From: Desulfovibrio sp.
GTDB lineage: Bacteria > Desulfobacterota > Desulfovibrionia > Desulfovibrionales > Desulfovibrionaceae
NCBI RefSeq assembly: GCF_009712225.1
Contig: NZ_WASP01000017.1
Span: forward strand, 88,337-152,336
DNA: 64,000 nt
Reading direction: 5' to 3'
This document shows, in pieces, positions 8,937 through 18,526 of the stretch. Position 1 is the first letter of the stretch, and the number at the start of each line of letters is the position of its first letter. The notes beneath the pieces were generated by a model. The model worked only from the letters and a program-made list of their open reading frames with translations. It searched no databases and had not been told where the DNA came from. A program made the position numbers and the translations under genes.

Positions 8937-10628
8937 ATGAATGCCGCTACATCCCTTATCACTGTTGACATCACCGCGCTCTCGCACGATGGACGCGGCA
9001 TCGCACGCCTTGCACCCGTTGAGGGAGAGGGCGGCGGCACCGTGGTCTTTGTTTCGCATGCCCTGCCCGGCCAGCGAATTCTGGCCCGGGTCACACGCCG
9101 CAAGGCATCATTTATTGAAGCCGAAAAACACGAGCTGCTGCGCGATGCGCCTGACGCCGCACAGCCCATCTGCCCACATCATGCCGAGTGCGGCGGCTGC
9201 CCCCTGCAGACCATGCCCTACGGGCAACAGTTGTTCTGGAAGCGCACCATCGCCATTGACGCTCTGTGTCGCATAGGCGGGCTTGAGCGGGCCACGGCTG
9301 AAACCATGATGGGACCGGTTGCACCCTCACCCTCCCCCACGCGTTTTCGCAACAAGATGGAATTTGCCTTTGGCCCTGACACCGCGCACGGCGACAAACT
9401 GCGCCTTGGCATGCGCCGGCGCAGCGGGCGGGATGTGGTGGCCGTGCCCGGCTGCGCGCTTATGCCCGCCGAAGCCCTGCGCATGGTCGACCTTGCAGGC
9501 GAATTGGCCGCCAAAAGTGGCTTTGCCGCCTACATTCCTCCAGATACGCGCCCAGGAGAGCAGGCGGCCGAACGCACTGAAACCTCCTTCCGCAAGCAAC
9601 GAGGACGCGACCGCGGGTACGCCCAGGATCGCCGCACCTCCAATCATTATTATACGCCAGGGCACAATTCTGCAGATCATGGCTTTTGGCGTTTTTTTGT
9701 GTTGCGTCGCGGCCTGGCTGCCGATCTGCGCACTCCGCGCTGGTGGGCACTTTGCATCACTAGCCCCGGCGACGAACAGCAACGGGGCACCGTGCGCGCC
9801 ATGGGGCGCGAGCTTCTGGCGGCGTTTCCCCAGATTGCTGCCTTTGTCCATGAAGAACGTGCCACTGCCGACACCTTTGCCTTTGGCGAAAAACGTGTAC
9901 AGACGCTGGACGCCACCGGCACTGAAAATCCTGCTGCCGCCCGCCTCTTTCAGCCTTTGAACGGTACTTTTTTTGCGCTCGATGCGGCCTCGTTCTTTCA
10001 GGTCAACACCGGCGCTGCTCAGGTGCTGGCCCGCACTGCCTGCGACATGCTGACCGATGCGGATACTGATGACGCAAGCCAGCGGGGTCTGCTTGATCTT
10101 TACTGCGGAGCTGGCGCCCCCGGCCTTTTGCTGGCACCAGACTACACCGCCCTGCTGGGGCTGGAGCAGGACGCCAAGGCTGTAAAACTGGCACGAATCA
10201 ACGCCGTCAGCCAGGGACAACGCCACTGCCGGTACGAAGCGGGCGACGCTGCCCTACTGCTTGAACGCCTGGCCGACTGCGATAGTGACGCGCTGTGGAC
10301 CACCATTCTTGCTGCCGGGCAGAATGTGCAAGATGGCAATGACACGGATGCTTTTCAGCAGGATGATGGCAATCACCCGGCTGTCAGCTACCCCACCGCA
10401 ACGGATGCTCTGGTTGACCCGCCACGTGCGGGACTTTCACCGCGAGCGCTGGACGCCCTGCTGCGGATTGCACCCAAGCGCATCCTTTATATATCGTGCA
10501 ACCCCTCCACCCAGGCTCGCGACGCGGCCCGGATACGCAAAAACTACAGACTGAAGGCGCTGGCGGCCGTAGATCTGTTTCCCCATACGCCCCACCTTGA
10601 GTGCGTGAGCCTTTGGCACAAGGATTAA
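8937..10628 (+). CDS. TrmA/RlmD-family RNA (uracil-5-)-methyltransferase
   Basis: 563 residues from the ATG at 8937. An N-terminal TRAM-like domain (residues 1-65) is followed by the Fe-S signature C-P-H-H-A-E-C-G-G-C, with the fourth Cys probably in V-P-G-C. The SAM-binding motif D-L-Y-C-G-A-G (about residue 385), the D-P-P-R-A-G motif and the catalytic Cys in Y-I-S-C-N-P-S-T near the C-terminus are all present, so it should be active on an rRNA or tRNA uracil. It is about 100 residues longer than RlmD: two hydrophilic insertions lie near residues 200-240 and 440-495. rRNA versus tRNA specificity cannot be decided here. The frame is open upstream but lacks homology there. Divergent from rplU. 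Confidence 0.88.
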   Translation: MNAATSLITVDITALSHDGRGIARLAPVEGEGGGTVVFVSHALPGQRILARVTRRKASFIEAEKHELLRDAPDAAQPICPHHAECGGCPLQTMPYGQQLFWKRTIAIDALCRIGGLERATAETMMGPVAPSPSPTRFRNKMEFAFGPDTAHGDKLRLGMRRRSGRDVVAVPGCALMPAEALRMVDLAGELAAKSGFAAYIPPDTRPGEQAAERTETSFRKQRGRDRGYAQDRRTSNHYYTPGHNSADHGFWRFFVLRRGLAADLRTPRWWALCITSPGDEQQRGTVRAMGRELLAAFPQIAAFVHEERATADTFAFGEKRVQTLDATGTENPAAARLFQPLNGTFFALDAASFFQVNTGAAQVLARTACDMLTDADTDDASQRGLLDLYCGAGAPGLLLAPDYTALLGLEQDAKAVKLARINAVSQGQRHCRYEAGDAALLLERLADCDSDALWTTILAAGQNVQDGNDTDAFQQDDGNHPAVSYPTATDALVDPPRAGLSPRALDALLRIAPKRILYISCNPSTQARDAARIRKNYRLKALAAVDLFPHTPHLECVSLWHKD

Positions 10629-10751
10629 CACCTCCTTTTTTTGACCCGTGCTCATTTTTTTTGAGGGCCGATTTTTGGTATCAACAGCCGCTTTTCTGGC
10701 CTTGCGAGGCACAAGGAATGCAGCGTAATCACAAGTTTCCGCCCAAAGTCA

Positions 10752-10786
10752 TTGACGCGTCAGGTCGCCTGTGATAATTTGAACAG
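10752..10786 (+). promoter_or_regulatory. putative atp promoter with a weak Rex-like site
   Basis: TTGACG (10752-10757), a 15-base spacer and GATAAT (10773-10778) preceded by TG (extended -10). CTGTGA-N6-GAACAG (10769-10786) overlaps the -10 box; its left half is close to the Rex half-site TTGTGA but the right half is poor. Regulation by Rex is therefore only a possibility. Confidence 0.35.
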
Positions 10787-10840
10787 CGTTAAGGGGACCA
10801 TGACGCTACGGGTTCCGAGAGCCATGTGCGCGGAGGCCTT

Positions 10841-11194
10841 ATGTCGTTCAAGGATTTTCTTAAGCAGCAGCAAACCGGAATGGAAGCCATGGCCAACACA
10901 GGGGTCATTGGCCTGCATCTGGTGAGCGGCCCCGCAGTCGGGTTTGCCATTGGCTATGGAATAGACCACTGGTTTGGAACCGGCCCTTGGGGAAAGCTGG
11001 TTTTTCTGTTCATCGGCATTGCGGCAGGTTTTTTGAACGTGTACCGCGACACCCAGGCGCTGCTGCGCAAAATGGCAGCACAGGACGCCCGCCGAAAAGG
11101 CCTTGTGCCAGAACAGCAAAACGAAACGCCCCCAACGGGGCAAGGCAAGAAAAACAGCCGTGCTCAGACTGAAACAGATGATACACAGCCTTGA
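10841..11194 (+). CDS. AtpZ/AtpI-family small membrane protein of the ATP synthase operon
   Basis: 117 residues from the ATG at 10841, which has GGAGG seven bases before it. Two hydrophobic segments (about residues 25-45 and 52-72) are separated by a short Trp-containing loop, followed by a hydrophilic Gln/Lys-rich tail. This is the pattern of the AtpZ half of the gene-1 proteins that precede F0 genes and help c-ring assembly or Mg handling. Its end overlaps the start of the next gene by 17 bases. Confidence 0.75.
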   Translation: MSFKDFLKQQQTGMEAMANTGVIGLHLVSGPAVGFAIGYGIDHWFGTGPWGKLVFLFIGIAAGFLNVYRDTQALLRKMAAQDARRKGLVPEQQNETPPTGQGKKNSRAQTETDDTQP

Positions 11195-11600
11195 CGCCTG
11201 GCTTTGGCGACGCGGCATAGACCACCCGGCCATACGGGTGCTGCTGCGTAACGAAATTTTGCTCGCCGCATCGGGATTGCTGGTTGGCGGGCTGGCCTTT
11301 ACGGCCACACCTTGGTTTTTCTGGTTTGGAGTGGGCCTGACCATAATGGCCTGGACGTTTTGGGGGTTGGCGCGCTTTTTTCTGCGCAAGGGGCTGGGCG
11401 ATTACAGCACTGCTTTTTTGCGAATAGTTCTGGTGCGCTGGGTAGGCAGGCTTGTATTGGTTGGAGCGGTTCTGTACGTATCGCTGATTATTTACAAAGC
11501 TCCTGTATTTGCCCTTGTGGGCGGCATGGTCGCCGCCGGAGCATGTGCTCTGGCAAGTTATGCACTTGCAGCGCGAAGCCCGCGACGCAGTGCAGATTAG
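11178..11600 (+). CDS. atpI: ATP synthase subunit I
   Basis: 140 residues from the ATG at 11178. About four hydrophobic spans (residues 25-42, 46-63, 83-102, 105-124) and few charges, the layout of AtpI, a chaperone for c-ring assembly. It overlaps the previous gene, so the two are probably translationally coupled; an upstream in-frame alternative start exists but has no better ribosome binding site. It precedes atpB by 120 bases, in the normal I-B-E order. Confidence 0.75.
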   Translation: MIHSLDAWLWRRGIDHPAIRVLLRNEILLAASGLLVGGLAFTATPWFFWFGVGLTIMAWTFWGLARFFLRKGLGDYSTAFLRIVLVRWVGRLVLVGAVLYVSLIIYKAPVFALVGGMVAAGACALASYALAARSPRRSAD

Positions 11601-11720
11601 GGTAAAGCTACCACACACTGGCAGGGCCTGAGGTCCAGGCCGCAAATTTTGGGGAATGGCCCGCACGGGTCCAACATTAACAGCCGCGCTATGGCGCGTA
11701 TTCACCAGGAGGCATGGCTC

Positions 11721-12425
11721 ATGGCAGGTGGTTTGCCGCATCCGGTATTGCTCTCCACATTTATGGGCATGGACGAGATCGCCATCGGTGGAAAGATGGT
11801 GGAATTCAAGCATGTGTTCTACTCCTGGGTCTGTATGGCCATTTTGTTCACCGTCGCGTTGATTATGCGCCGTCGGCTGACCATGGTTCCCGGAGGCCTG
11901 CAAAACTTTTTCGAAGCCTTGGTGGACACCATCGAGAACTTCATCCTAGCCACCATGGGCGATCACGGACGCAAGTTCGTTGGCCTTCTGGCTGGCATGT
12001 TCATCTACATTTTTGGCATGAACCTGATGGGTCTTGTGCCCGGCTTTGACGCCCCCACGGCCAACCTTAACACCACCGTGTGCATGGCTGTATTCGTGCT
12101 GGTGTTCTACAACGCTGTAGGCCTGATTCGCTGGAAGGCGCACTACATCCATCATTTCACCGGCCCCTCCAAGGTGCTCATTCCGCTCATGTTTCCGCTT
12201 GAAGTGGTTTCGCACCTGTCGCGCCCGGTTTCTCTCTCTCTCCGTCTTTTCGGTAACATCCGCGGTGAAGAAATCGTTATGGTGCTGTTCTTCGTAATGG
12301 CTCCCATACTCGGCACCCTGCCCATCTACGCCCTCTTCCTCTTGGGCAAGACCATGCAGGCTTTCGTGTTCTTCATGCTGACCATGTTCTACATCAAGGG
12401 CGCGCTTGAAGCTCCCGAGCATTAG
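11721..12425 (+). CDS. atpB: F0F1 ATP synthase subunit a
   Basis: 234 residues from the ATG at 11721 with AGGAGG eight bases upstream. Five to six membrane spans. The essential Arg of the proton half-channel lies in [12 protein letters not shown] (about residues 172-183), and P-L-E-V-V-S-H precedes it. Subunit a carries ions to the c ring in the inner membrane. No subunit b, delta, alpha, gamma, beta or epsilon gene follows here, so F1 genes must be elsewhere; such a split is known in Desulfovibrio-type genomes. Confidence 0.96.
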   Translation: MAGGLPHPVLLSTFMGMDEIAIGGKMVEFKHVFYSWVCMAILFTVALIMRRRLTMVPGGLQNFFEALVDTIENFILATMGDHGRKFVGLLAGMFIYIFGMNLMGLVPGFDAPTANLNTTVCMAVFVLVFYNAVGLIRWKAHYIHHFTGPSKVLIPLMFPLEVVSHLSRPVSLSLRLFGNIRGEEIVMVLFFVMAPILGTLPIYALFLLGKTMQAFVFFMLTMFYIKGALEAPEH

Positions 12426-12498
12426 GCCAATGGCCAGAGGCTGCCTGCGGCCTGCCGCCTGAAAACGGCAAATTGCGGGACGTTTACACGACACATAG

Positions 12499-12873
<375 letters not shown>

Positions 12874-12893
12874 ATTCGAATCGTTTGATTTGC

Positions 12894-12923
12894 AAAAAGG
12901 GCGGCCCTTGGGTCGCCCTTTTT
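12894..12923 (+). terminator. F0 operon terminator
   Basis: AAAAAGGGCG / CGCCCTTTTT around a ten-base loop, 20 bases after the atpE stop. Confidence 0.93.
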
Positions 12924-13352
12924 GTTGTTTATTGGCCTGTCGTTTGTGAAAAAAAATTGCTCGGATTGCGACAATCTGCCTCTGTAAGTAAGCAATGTAC
13001 TTAACGTTTGTAACCATTTATGGTATTAATTATCTACTACAGCTAAACATATTTGCAACCACCTGAAACAAAAAGCATTCTACGCACCATCAGGCAATTG
13101 CAGCGGCTTGAAAAGTGGTGAATTTAAACTTATCTATAGATGTCGGCATAAAGCTGTGCAGGCAGACAGATGCAGGCATCACGGGCAGATCACAGGAAGC
13201 GAGATATGTCGATATTTGTTTAATATTTTGCAGGCTTGTGCGGATGAGCCAATACAAATTCACAAAGCTTGCGCCCACGGTATTTCTGCTATAAAATCAT
13301 TTTCACAAGGCTTGTAACAATACGACACGCTGCGCATCCGAGAAGGTACACC
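12924..13352 (+). other. AT-rich gap upstream of rex
   Basis: 429 bases, clearly richer in A+T than the genes around it. No convincing coding frame was found. A TATAAA box at 13290-13295 with TTGCGC fifteen bases before it is a possible rex promoter. TCACAA just downstream is a single Rex half-site without its partner. A TTGTGA half-site also occurs near 12944, again unpaired. Confidence 0.4.
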
Positions 13353-13994
13353 ATGGTCAACCCACCCAAGAGCAAACACATTCCCAGAGCAACAATCCAG
13401 CGCCTCGCAACCTACGTGCAGGTGCTTGAAAATTTTTCTCGCGATAATGTCGAGGTTATTTCCTCGAATCCCCTTGCTGAAGCTTGCGGCGTCAACGGCT
13501 CGCAGGTTCGCAAAGACCTCGCCTACTTTGGCGAATTCGGCATTCGCGGGGTCGGCTATCATGTAAAGTCACTCATTGCCGCCATCACCTCGTCGTTGGG
13601 TGTTGACCGCGAATGGCGCATGGCCCTTATCGGCGTGGGTAACCTTGGTAAGGCTATACTCAACCACGGCGAATTCCGTTCCCGCGGGTTCAACATCGTG
13701 GGCATCTTTGACTGCGACCCGTTCAAAATCGGCGAAATTGTCCACGGTCTTGAAGTGCACTGCACCCGCGATCTCAAGGACATGGTGACCGACCTCAATA
13801 TTGAAATCGGCATCATTACCACGCCACCGGAAAGGGCGCAGCGCGCCGCCCAGCACCTGATGGACGCAGGCATCACCTCCATTCTCAACTTTGCTCCTTC
13901 GCGCATCAAGGTACCGGACAGAATCAACGTGGAATACGTGGACTTCTTCCATCACCTGTACGCTCTGGCTTTCAATCACCCGCAAACCCGCTAA
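13353..13994 (+). CDS. rex: redox-sensing transcriptional repressor Rex
   Basis: 213 residues, the family length. An N-terminal winged helix (residues 1-80, with S-Q-V-R-K-D-L-A-Y-F-G recognition helix) is followed by the Rossmann fold with G-V-G-N-L-G at about residues 92-97 and the V-D-F-F-H-H dimerisation end. Rex binds DNA when NAD+ is high and lets go when NADH rises, controlling fermentative, sulfate and energy genes. AGAAGG seven bases before the ATG at 13353 fixes the start. It follows the F0 operon and is four bases ahead of cobS. Confidence 0.96.
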   Translation: MVNPPKSKHIPRATIQRLATYVQVLENFSRDNVEVISSNPLAEACGVNGSQVRKDLAYFGEFGIRGVGYHVKSLIAAITSSLGVDREWRMALIGVGNLGKAILNHGEFRSRGFNIVGIFDCDPFKIGEIVHGLEVHCTRDLKDMVTDLNIEIGIITTPPERAQRAAQHLMDAGITSILNFAPSRIKVPDRINVEYVDFFHHLYALAFNHPQTR

Positions 13995-13998
13995 GCCC

Positions 13999-14799
13999 GT
14001 GTCCCTCACTACCGTTGCCACATGGCCAGGGCGCTTTCATGATGCCCTGGCTTTTCTTACCCGGCTCATTCCCCCCCGCACAAACTGCACTGCCGCTTCG
14101 CTCACAGCCGCCGTGCCTTTTTTTGCTCCTGTGGGGCTAGTAGTCGGCGCCCTGTGCACGGTGGCAGCAGTTGCCGCTTTGTGGGCGTTTGACAAGCCAG
14201 AGTATGGCTTTGCCGGGCATTGCCTTGCAGCTGCCATTGCTGCCTGGGTATGGATACTGTGCGAAATATGGTCTACACGCGGCCTGCACTGGGACGGGCT
14301 CTCCGATCTTGGCGATGCTACCGGTAGCGGAGCCGTTGGCGAGAAATTTTGGACCATCCTGCGCGACAGCCGTCTTGGTGCTTTTGGCGCGCTGCACCTG
14401 CTGGCGGCATTCAGCGGCCTGTGGATAAGCCTTACAGCGCATCTGGCACAAGGCCAGTGGATTGCGCTTGCGCTTGCCCCGGCCTGGGGCCGTGCCGCCT
14501 GCATCTGGCTTGCCGCATACAGTGTACCGTATGAACAGCGATCGCTTGGCGGGCTTGCGTGCGCGGGCTCAACGCCGCAGCTGGCTCGCTGGCAGATTTT
14601 GCTGGCCGCAGGTATGGTTGTGCTCGTGTTCGTGACCAGCAGCTGCCCTTTCTGGCGCTTACCCCTGCTGGGTCTCGGGCAGTTTGTGCTCGTACACAGC
14701 ATGATCGATAAAACCCGCTTGCATGGTGGCGTTTCTGGCGATTTTCTTGGTGCGTGCATCCAGTGGAGCCAGTTGTGGTTCCTGCTGGTTACAGTGTAA
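13999..14799 (+). CDS. cobS: adenosylcobinamide-GDP ribazoletransferase
   Basis: 266 residues from the GTG at 13999, the only reasonable start since there is no in-frame ATG near. Highly hydrophobic with about seven spans. The motif H-W-D-G-L-S-D-L-G-D-A (residues 96-106) is the CobS active-site signature, and I-L-R-D-S-R-L-G-A-F-G follows. CobS joins the lower ligand to adenosylcobinamide-GDP, the last step of cobalamin assembly at the membrane. Only four bases after rex, so probably co-transcribed. Confidence 0.92.
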   Translation: MSLTTVATWPGRFHDALAFLTRLIPPRTNCTAASLTAAVPFFAPVGLVVGALCTVAAVAALWAFDKPEYGFAGHCLAAAIAAWVWILCEIWSTRGLHWDGLSDLGDATGSGAVGEKFWTILRDSRLGAFGALHLLAAFSGLWISLTAHLAQGQWIALALAPAWGRAACIWLAAYSVPYEQRSLGGLACAGSTPQLARWQILLAAGMVVLVFVTSSCPFWRLPLLGLGQFVLVHSMIDKTRLHGGVSGDFLGACIQWSQLWFLLVTV

Positions 14800-14857
14800 G
14801 GTGAGCCTGCCTGACGCAATCAAACGGGCTTGGCCCGTCGAAACCAAGGAGCAAGCT

Positions 14858-15436
14858 ATGGATTTCAAAGCTCTAGCTGAAGCAGCCCGCACCTGCCGCC
14901 GTTTTTACGAAGATCAGCCTCTTGCCATCACTGATCTTGAATGGCTTGTGGACTGCGCCCGCCTTGCCCCCTCTGCCAAGAACGGGCAGGAGCTGCGCTT
15001 CGTGCTGGTCGGCAATGGCGAAACCTGCCAAAAACTGTTTGCCCTCACCCGCTGGGCAGGCGCTTTGAAAGACTGGGGCGGCCCGCACCCCGGTGAACGC
15101 CCCACAGCCTTTGTGGCTATTCTCATGCCCCAGTCCGGCAAGGATCTGACCTGCATGGACGTGGGCATTGCCGCCCAGACAATGCAGCTTGCCGCCACCA
15201 GCCGTGGCTGGGGTTGCTGCATGATCCAGTCTTTTGACCATCAAGCCGCACCTGCCCTGCTCAATGTGCCGCAAGACATGAAAATTGCTCTTGTGCTTGG
15301 CCTTGGCCTTGCCAAGGAAACCCGCGTTGTCGCCAGCATGCCTGAAAGCGGCGCAACCACCTACTGGCGCGACGCTGAAGGCGTGCACCATGTGCCAAAG
15401 CGCAGCCTTGATGATCTGATCATCGCCCGCTACTAG
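14858..15436 (+). CDS. nitroreductase-family flavoprotein
   Basis: 192 residues with AAGGAG before the ATG. The N-terminal A-A-R-T-C-R-R-F-Y segment, the A-P-S-A-K-N-G-Q loop (residues 36-43) and the G-W-G-C-C-M-I stretch near residue 120 are those of small FMN-dependent nitroreductases. The chain contains several Cys, common in anaerobes. Substrate unknown. Its position after cobS suggests the lower-ligand enzyme BluB, but the BluB signature loop is absent and BluB needs oxygen, so I do not call that. Ends in a strong terminator. Confidence 0.82.
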   Translation: MDFKALAEAARTCRRFYEDQPLAITDLEWLVDCARLAPSAKNGQELRFVLVGNGETCQKLFALTRWAGALKDWGGPHPGERPTAFVAILMPQSGKDLTCMDVGIAAQTMQLAATSRGWGCCMIQSFDHQAAPALLNVPQDMKIALVLGLGLAKETRVVASMPESGATTYWRDAEGVHHVPKRSLDDLIIARY

Positions 15437-15462
15437 CGCCTCAATCAAAACACAAACGTAAA

Positions 15463-15498
15463 AGTCGCGGCAGATTCTCTCTGCCGCGACTTTTTTTT
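15463..15498 (+). terminator. terminator of rex-cobS-nitroreductase
   Basis: AGTCGCGGCAG / CTGCCGCGACT with a seven-base loop and eight Ts. Confidence 0.95.
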
Positions 15499-15536
15499 GT
15501 GGAACAACATGCGGCCCGGCCCCTTTCAGGCCTTTC

Positions 15537-16760
15537 TCAGGCCGCGTACTGAAGGAGCCAGTCGCCAAGCAGCTGGGCCAGAGCGGCGTCGCCGCGCGCA
15601 TATGCAGCCCTGCGCGCCTGTTGCACGCGGATTTTTGCCACCGCCAGATCCCGCCCCACGCGCTCTGCTTCAAGATGGACGAGCATTTCTTCCCCAAGGT
15701 TCGCGTTTCTGGCGAGTTGCAACAACTGCCCATAAACCTTTGGGGATGGCATAATGCGCAGGCAACGGTTCAGCGTATCAATGGCTGCCGCCAGTTCTCC
15801 ACCGGCCTCCTGACGTGCGGCCAGCAACAGCCAGCCGTCTAGCCAAAGGGGCTCTCTGTGAAGCATGGCCTGGCATGCTGCACGGTCAAAGGCCGCACCT
15901 CCAAACTCCTCACTAAAGCGCTGCTGGCGTTCTTCAGGCAGTTCCATCCACGTCACCAGCGAAGGCCCGATGCACAACCGGTAACCGTCAAGACTCGCCA
16001 GCATGTGCTCATCTGGCCGCATGGCAGTGCCGATGCGCTGCATGAGCACAACGCTGTTCTCCACATCGTGCGCAAAGCGCCCCGGTGTGCGGCTTGCGTG
16101 GTGGTAGACCACGCTGCGCCCTTCCACACGCAGCTTCTGCCCCCGAGCACGCAGGGTAAAGCAGAGGTCAATGTCTTCGAAGCCGTTGTGGTAGGCTTCA
16201 TGAAAGGCCCCACAATCCTCAAAATCTGTTTTGCGCAGCAAGATGGCCGCACCGGTGATGGCTTGCAGAGGATGATTTTTGCGCGCTGCGGCAAATGTGC
16301 CAGGCAGGTTCTCATACAGATGCCCCACGGTATTGAAGGGGGTCACATATATGCCGCAGTGCTGCACAGTGCCGTCCGGGTAGAGAAGCAGCGGCCCCAC
16401 AGCGCCAACCCTGGGGTCGGTCATGGCTTCACGCAGGGGTGGCAGCCAGTGCGGGGTAAGCGTGGTATCGTTATTCAAAAAAAACAGCAGCTCGCCATCG
16501 GCCGCACGCGCACCGGCATTGCAGCCTCTGGCAAAACCCACGTTTTCGTCCATGCGCACAGCCTTGAACGACGTGCCAAAGAGTGATTCGCCCAAGGGGG
16601 CAAGCTCAGCGGCTGTTGCATCGGTAGAATGGTTATCCACCACCACAACCTGCATGTTTTCGCCCGCTGAATGCGCCGCCAGCGAACGCAGGCAGGCTTC
16701 TGTCATATCCCAGAGATTCCAGACAGGAATGATCACCGAAATGCAGTTGCTATCGTGCAT
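15537..16760 (-). CDS. family-2 glycosyltransferase with C-terminal repeat region
   Basis: 407 residues. The GT-A domain opens with S-V-I-I-P-V-W-N and contains V-V-V-D-N-H-S-T-D and the metal-binding F-L-N-N-D-T; the E-D-I-D-L-C-F motif near residue 205 supplies the catalytic base region. The last 110 residues are helical and repeat-like, resembling TPRs. Rhamnosyl- or similar sugar transfer to a glycan is likely; donor and acceptor are unknown. Its ATG overlaps the cobB stop (TGATG), so it is translationally coupled to a cobalamin gene, an odd pairing. A GTG three bases earlier is an alternative start. Confidence 0.87.
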   Translation of the reverse strand: MHDSNCISVIIPVWNLWDMTEACLRSLAAHSAGENMQVVVVDNHSTDATAAELAPLGESLFGTSFKAVRMDENVGFARGCNAGARAADGELLFFLNNDTTLTPHWLPPLREAMTDPRVGAVGPLLLYPDGTVQHCGIYVTPFNTVGHLYENLPGTFAAARKNHPLQAITGAAILLRKTDFEDCGAFHEAYHNGFEDIDLCFTLRARGQKLRVEGRSVVYHHASRTPGRFAHDVENSVVLMQRIGTAMRPDEHMLASLDGYRLCIGPSLVTWMELPEERQQRFSEEFGGAAFDRAACQAMLHREPLWLDGWLLLAARQEAGGELAAAIDTLNRCLRIMPSPKVYGQLLQLARNANLGEEMLVHLEAERVGRDLAVAKIRVQQARRAAYARGDAALAQLLGDWLLQYAA

Positions 16761-18394
16761 CACAGATTCCTCCGGCTCGCTGCGCCCATGGCGAAGTGCC
16801 GGGCCGCCGCAACAAAGTTAGAGGCCCAGCAGGAAATGGCCGGAGCAAAAATATGCGTATACGAGGCCCATACATTTTTTTGCAACAAGCCATCAATATT
16901 TTGAACTTTTTTCGCGGCATCAGAGCCTGTGCCAGCCACATCCACGCCCTGCCCCATGCCCTGCCCCTTGCGCAGAATCATGCCATGCGCGGGCGCGGAG
17001 CCTTCCCAGCGGCAGCGCGAATAATGAAATTCGTGGCCCAGAATTTCCATGCCCTGCGGATAAAACGGATTGTCGGCGGTTACGGTTCCCCGCACGTAGC
17101 CCAACCCCTGCGGTTTTGGGCAAAACTGCGCCACTACGGGGAATATACCGCTCATGGGCCACAATCTGCCATCACGTTCAATACCCTGCGAAAGCAGCAT
17201 AAAACCGCCGCATTCCGCATAGATGGGCAAACCGGCATCTGACCAGGCTGCAAGCTCGCGCAGATGCGGTGAAGCGCTGAGGGTTTCTGCGCAGTCTTCG
17301 GGAAAACCGCCGCCAAGATACAGGCCGTCGATCTCGCCGACCGCCGCCTGCAGTGCACTGCCCCGCAGCACTGGCCACTGGCCTGCGTTGGGGCCAACAA
17401 TCTCCAGCCGCACAAGATCAGCCCCGGCACGCTCCAGGGCTTCAAGATTTTCTTCGTAATAAAACCACAGGGCGCTGTCGCGCACATAGGCGATGCGCGG
17501 ACGCGGCTCGGCAGAATCAGGCGCTGGCGCGCAGCCTGCTTGTGCGGGCACGGTAACAGACCAGAACTGTTCTGCCGCTTCTGCCGCAGAGCTCGCCTCT
17601 GGGACGTCAGCCGCTGCATCAGCCGCGCGTGCGGCGGCCATTACGTCATCAAGGTTGACGTGCTGCCCCACAAAACTGCCCAGCGTTTCAAGTACCGCGC
17701 GGGCCTGTGAAGAAAGCGCGTCTCCGCACGATGCAATCCCCATATGACGTTCAGGCAGGGGATTTTCTTTCAGACGCGGCAGCACGCCCAGAACGCGCAC
17801 GTCAGTGTATTCTTCAACAACCTTGCGCAGCAGATCTTCCTGCCGGGTGGTACCCACCTGATTGAGCACAACCCCCGCAAACTTCAAACCCGGTTCAAAG
17901 GTTGTCATGCCGTGCACCAAGGCCGCCGTTGTGCGGGTCATCTTGGTGCAGTTGATGCTGAGAATGATCGGGCATGCAAGCATGCGGGCAAGCTCTGCGG
18001 TCGAACACGAACCGGCCACATCCATACCGTCAAAGAGCCCCCGGTTACCCTCAATCACCCCCAGCACTTCCAGGCTGCCTGTTTGCGCCTGCGTCTTGTA
18101 CATGGCGTGTACAAAAAGAGCCTTGAGCTGTTCTGGCCGCAGCATGTAGGGATCAAGATTTGTGGCCGGTCTGCCAGAGGCCATGGAGAGCCAGGCGGCG
18201 TCAATATAATCCGGCCCTTTTTTGAAAGCCTTGACCGTATGCCCCTGCGCAGCCAGTGCATGAGTAAGCCCAAGAGAAAGCAGGGTTTTACCGCCGCCGC
18301 CCGAAAGAGCCGATACGCAGAACCGGGGCATGCGCACGCTCTGGGCGTGGCTTGAAGCGTCACATATTGTGGAAGGCAGAAAGGATTGCAGCAT
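16760..18394 (-). CDS. cobB: cobyrinate a,c-diamide synthase
   Basis: 544 residues. The N-terminal ATP domain has S-G-G-G-G-K-T (residues 30-36) and K-K-G-P-D-Y-I-D-A at 58-66. The C-terminal glutaminase-like domain has L-G-G-G-F-P-E and the nucleophile Cys in Y-A-E-C-G-G, with the partner His in G-H-E-F-H-Y-S. The enzyme amidates the a and c side chains of cobyrinate with glutamine. It is about 80 residues longer than usual because of an Ala-rich linker near residues 255-290 and a Gly-rich insertion near the end. The start at 18394 has only a weak ribosome binding site; Met22 is an alternative. Confidence 0.93.
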   Translation of the reverse strand: MLQSFLPSTICDASSHAQSVRMPRFCVSALSGGGGKTLLSLGLTHALAAQGHTVKAFKKGPDYIDAAWLSMASGRPATNLDPYMLRPEQLKALFVHAMYKTQAQTGSLEVLGVIEGNRGLFDGMDVAGSCSTAELARMLACPIILSINCTKMTRTTAALVHGMTTFEPGLKFAGVVLNQVGTTRQEDLLRKVVEEYTDVRVLGVLPRLKENPLPERHMGIASCGDALSSQARAVLETLGSFVGQHVNLDDVMAAARAADAAADVPEASSAAEAAEQFWSVTVPAQAGCAPAPDSAEPRPRIAYVRDSALWFYYEENLEALERAGADLVRLEIVGPNAGQWPVLRGSALQAAVGEIDGLYLGGGFPEDCAETLSASPHLRELAAWSDAGLPIYAECGGFMLLSQGIERDGRLWPMSGIFPVVAQFCPKPQGLGYVRGTVTADNPFYPQGMEILGHEFHYSRCRWEGSAPAHGMILRKGQGMGQGVDVAGTGSDAAKKVQNIDGLLQKNVWASYTHIFAPAISCWASNFVAAARHFAMGAASRRNL

Positions 18395-18430
18395 GCGGCG
18401 GCCCTGTTAACGTTGCGCAAAAAACTGTGG

Positions 18431-18495
18431 AAACAAAACCGCGCGGCCCGGCGCGGAAACGCAGATAAACCTGCGTAGACCAAGCCGGGCCGCGT
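18431..18495 (-). terminator. long two-tier terminator of the AICARFT gene
   Basis: On the minus strand an 11-12 base GC stem (18484-18495 with 18441-18452) encloses a second ACGCAG/CTGCGT stem and is followed by GGTTTTGTTT. It separates the purine gene from cobB. Confidence 0.75.
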
Positions 18496-18526
18496 GCCTG
18501 AAAAATTCAGGGGCAAATAGCCACTG

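Noticed and set aside
13090..13278. 62-codon minus-strand frame in the AT-rich gap before rex
   Set aside because: No ribosome binding site, odd composition, overlaps the probable rex promoter.
12940..13310. Rex autoregulation site
   Set aside because: Only isolated half-sites (TTGTGA, TCACAA) are present, without a partner at the right distance.
14858..15436. BluB (lower-ligand synthase) next to cobS
   Set aside because: The BluB loop signature is missing and BluB needs oxygen; the protein fits a general nitroreductase.
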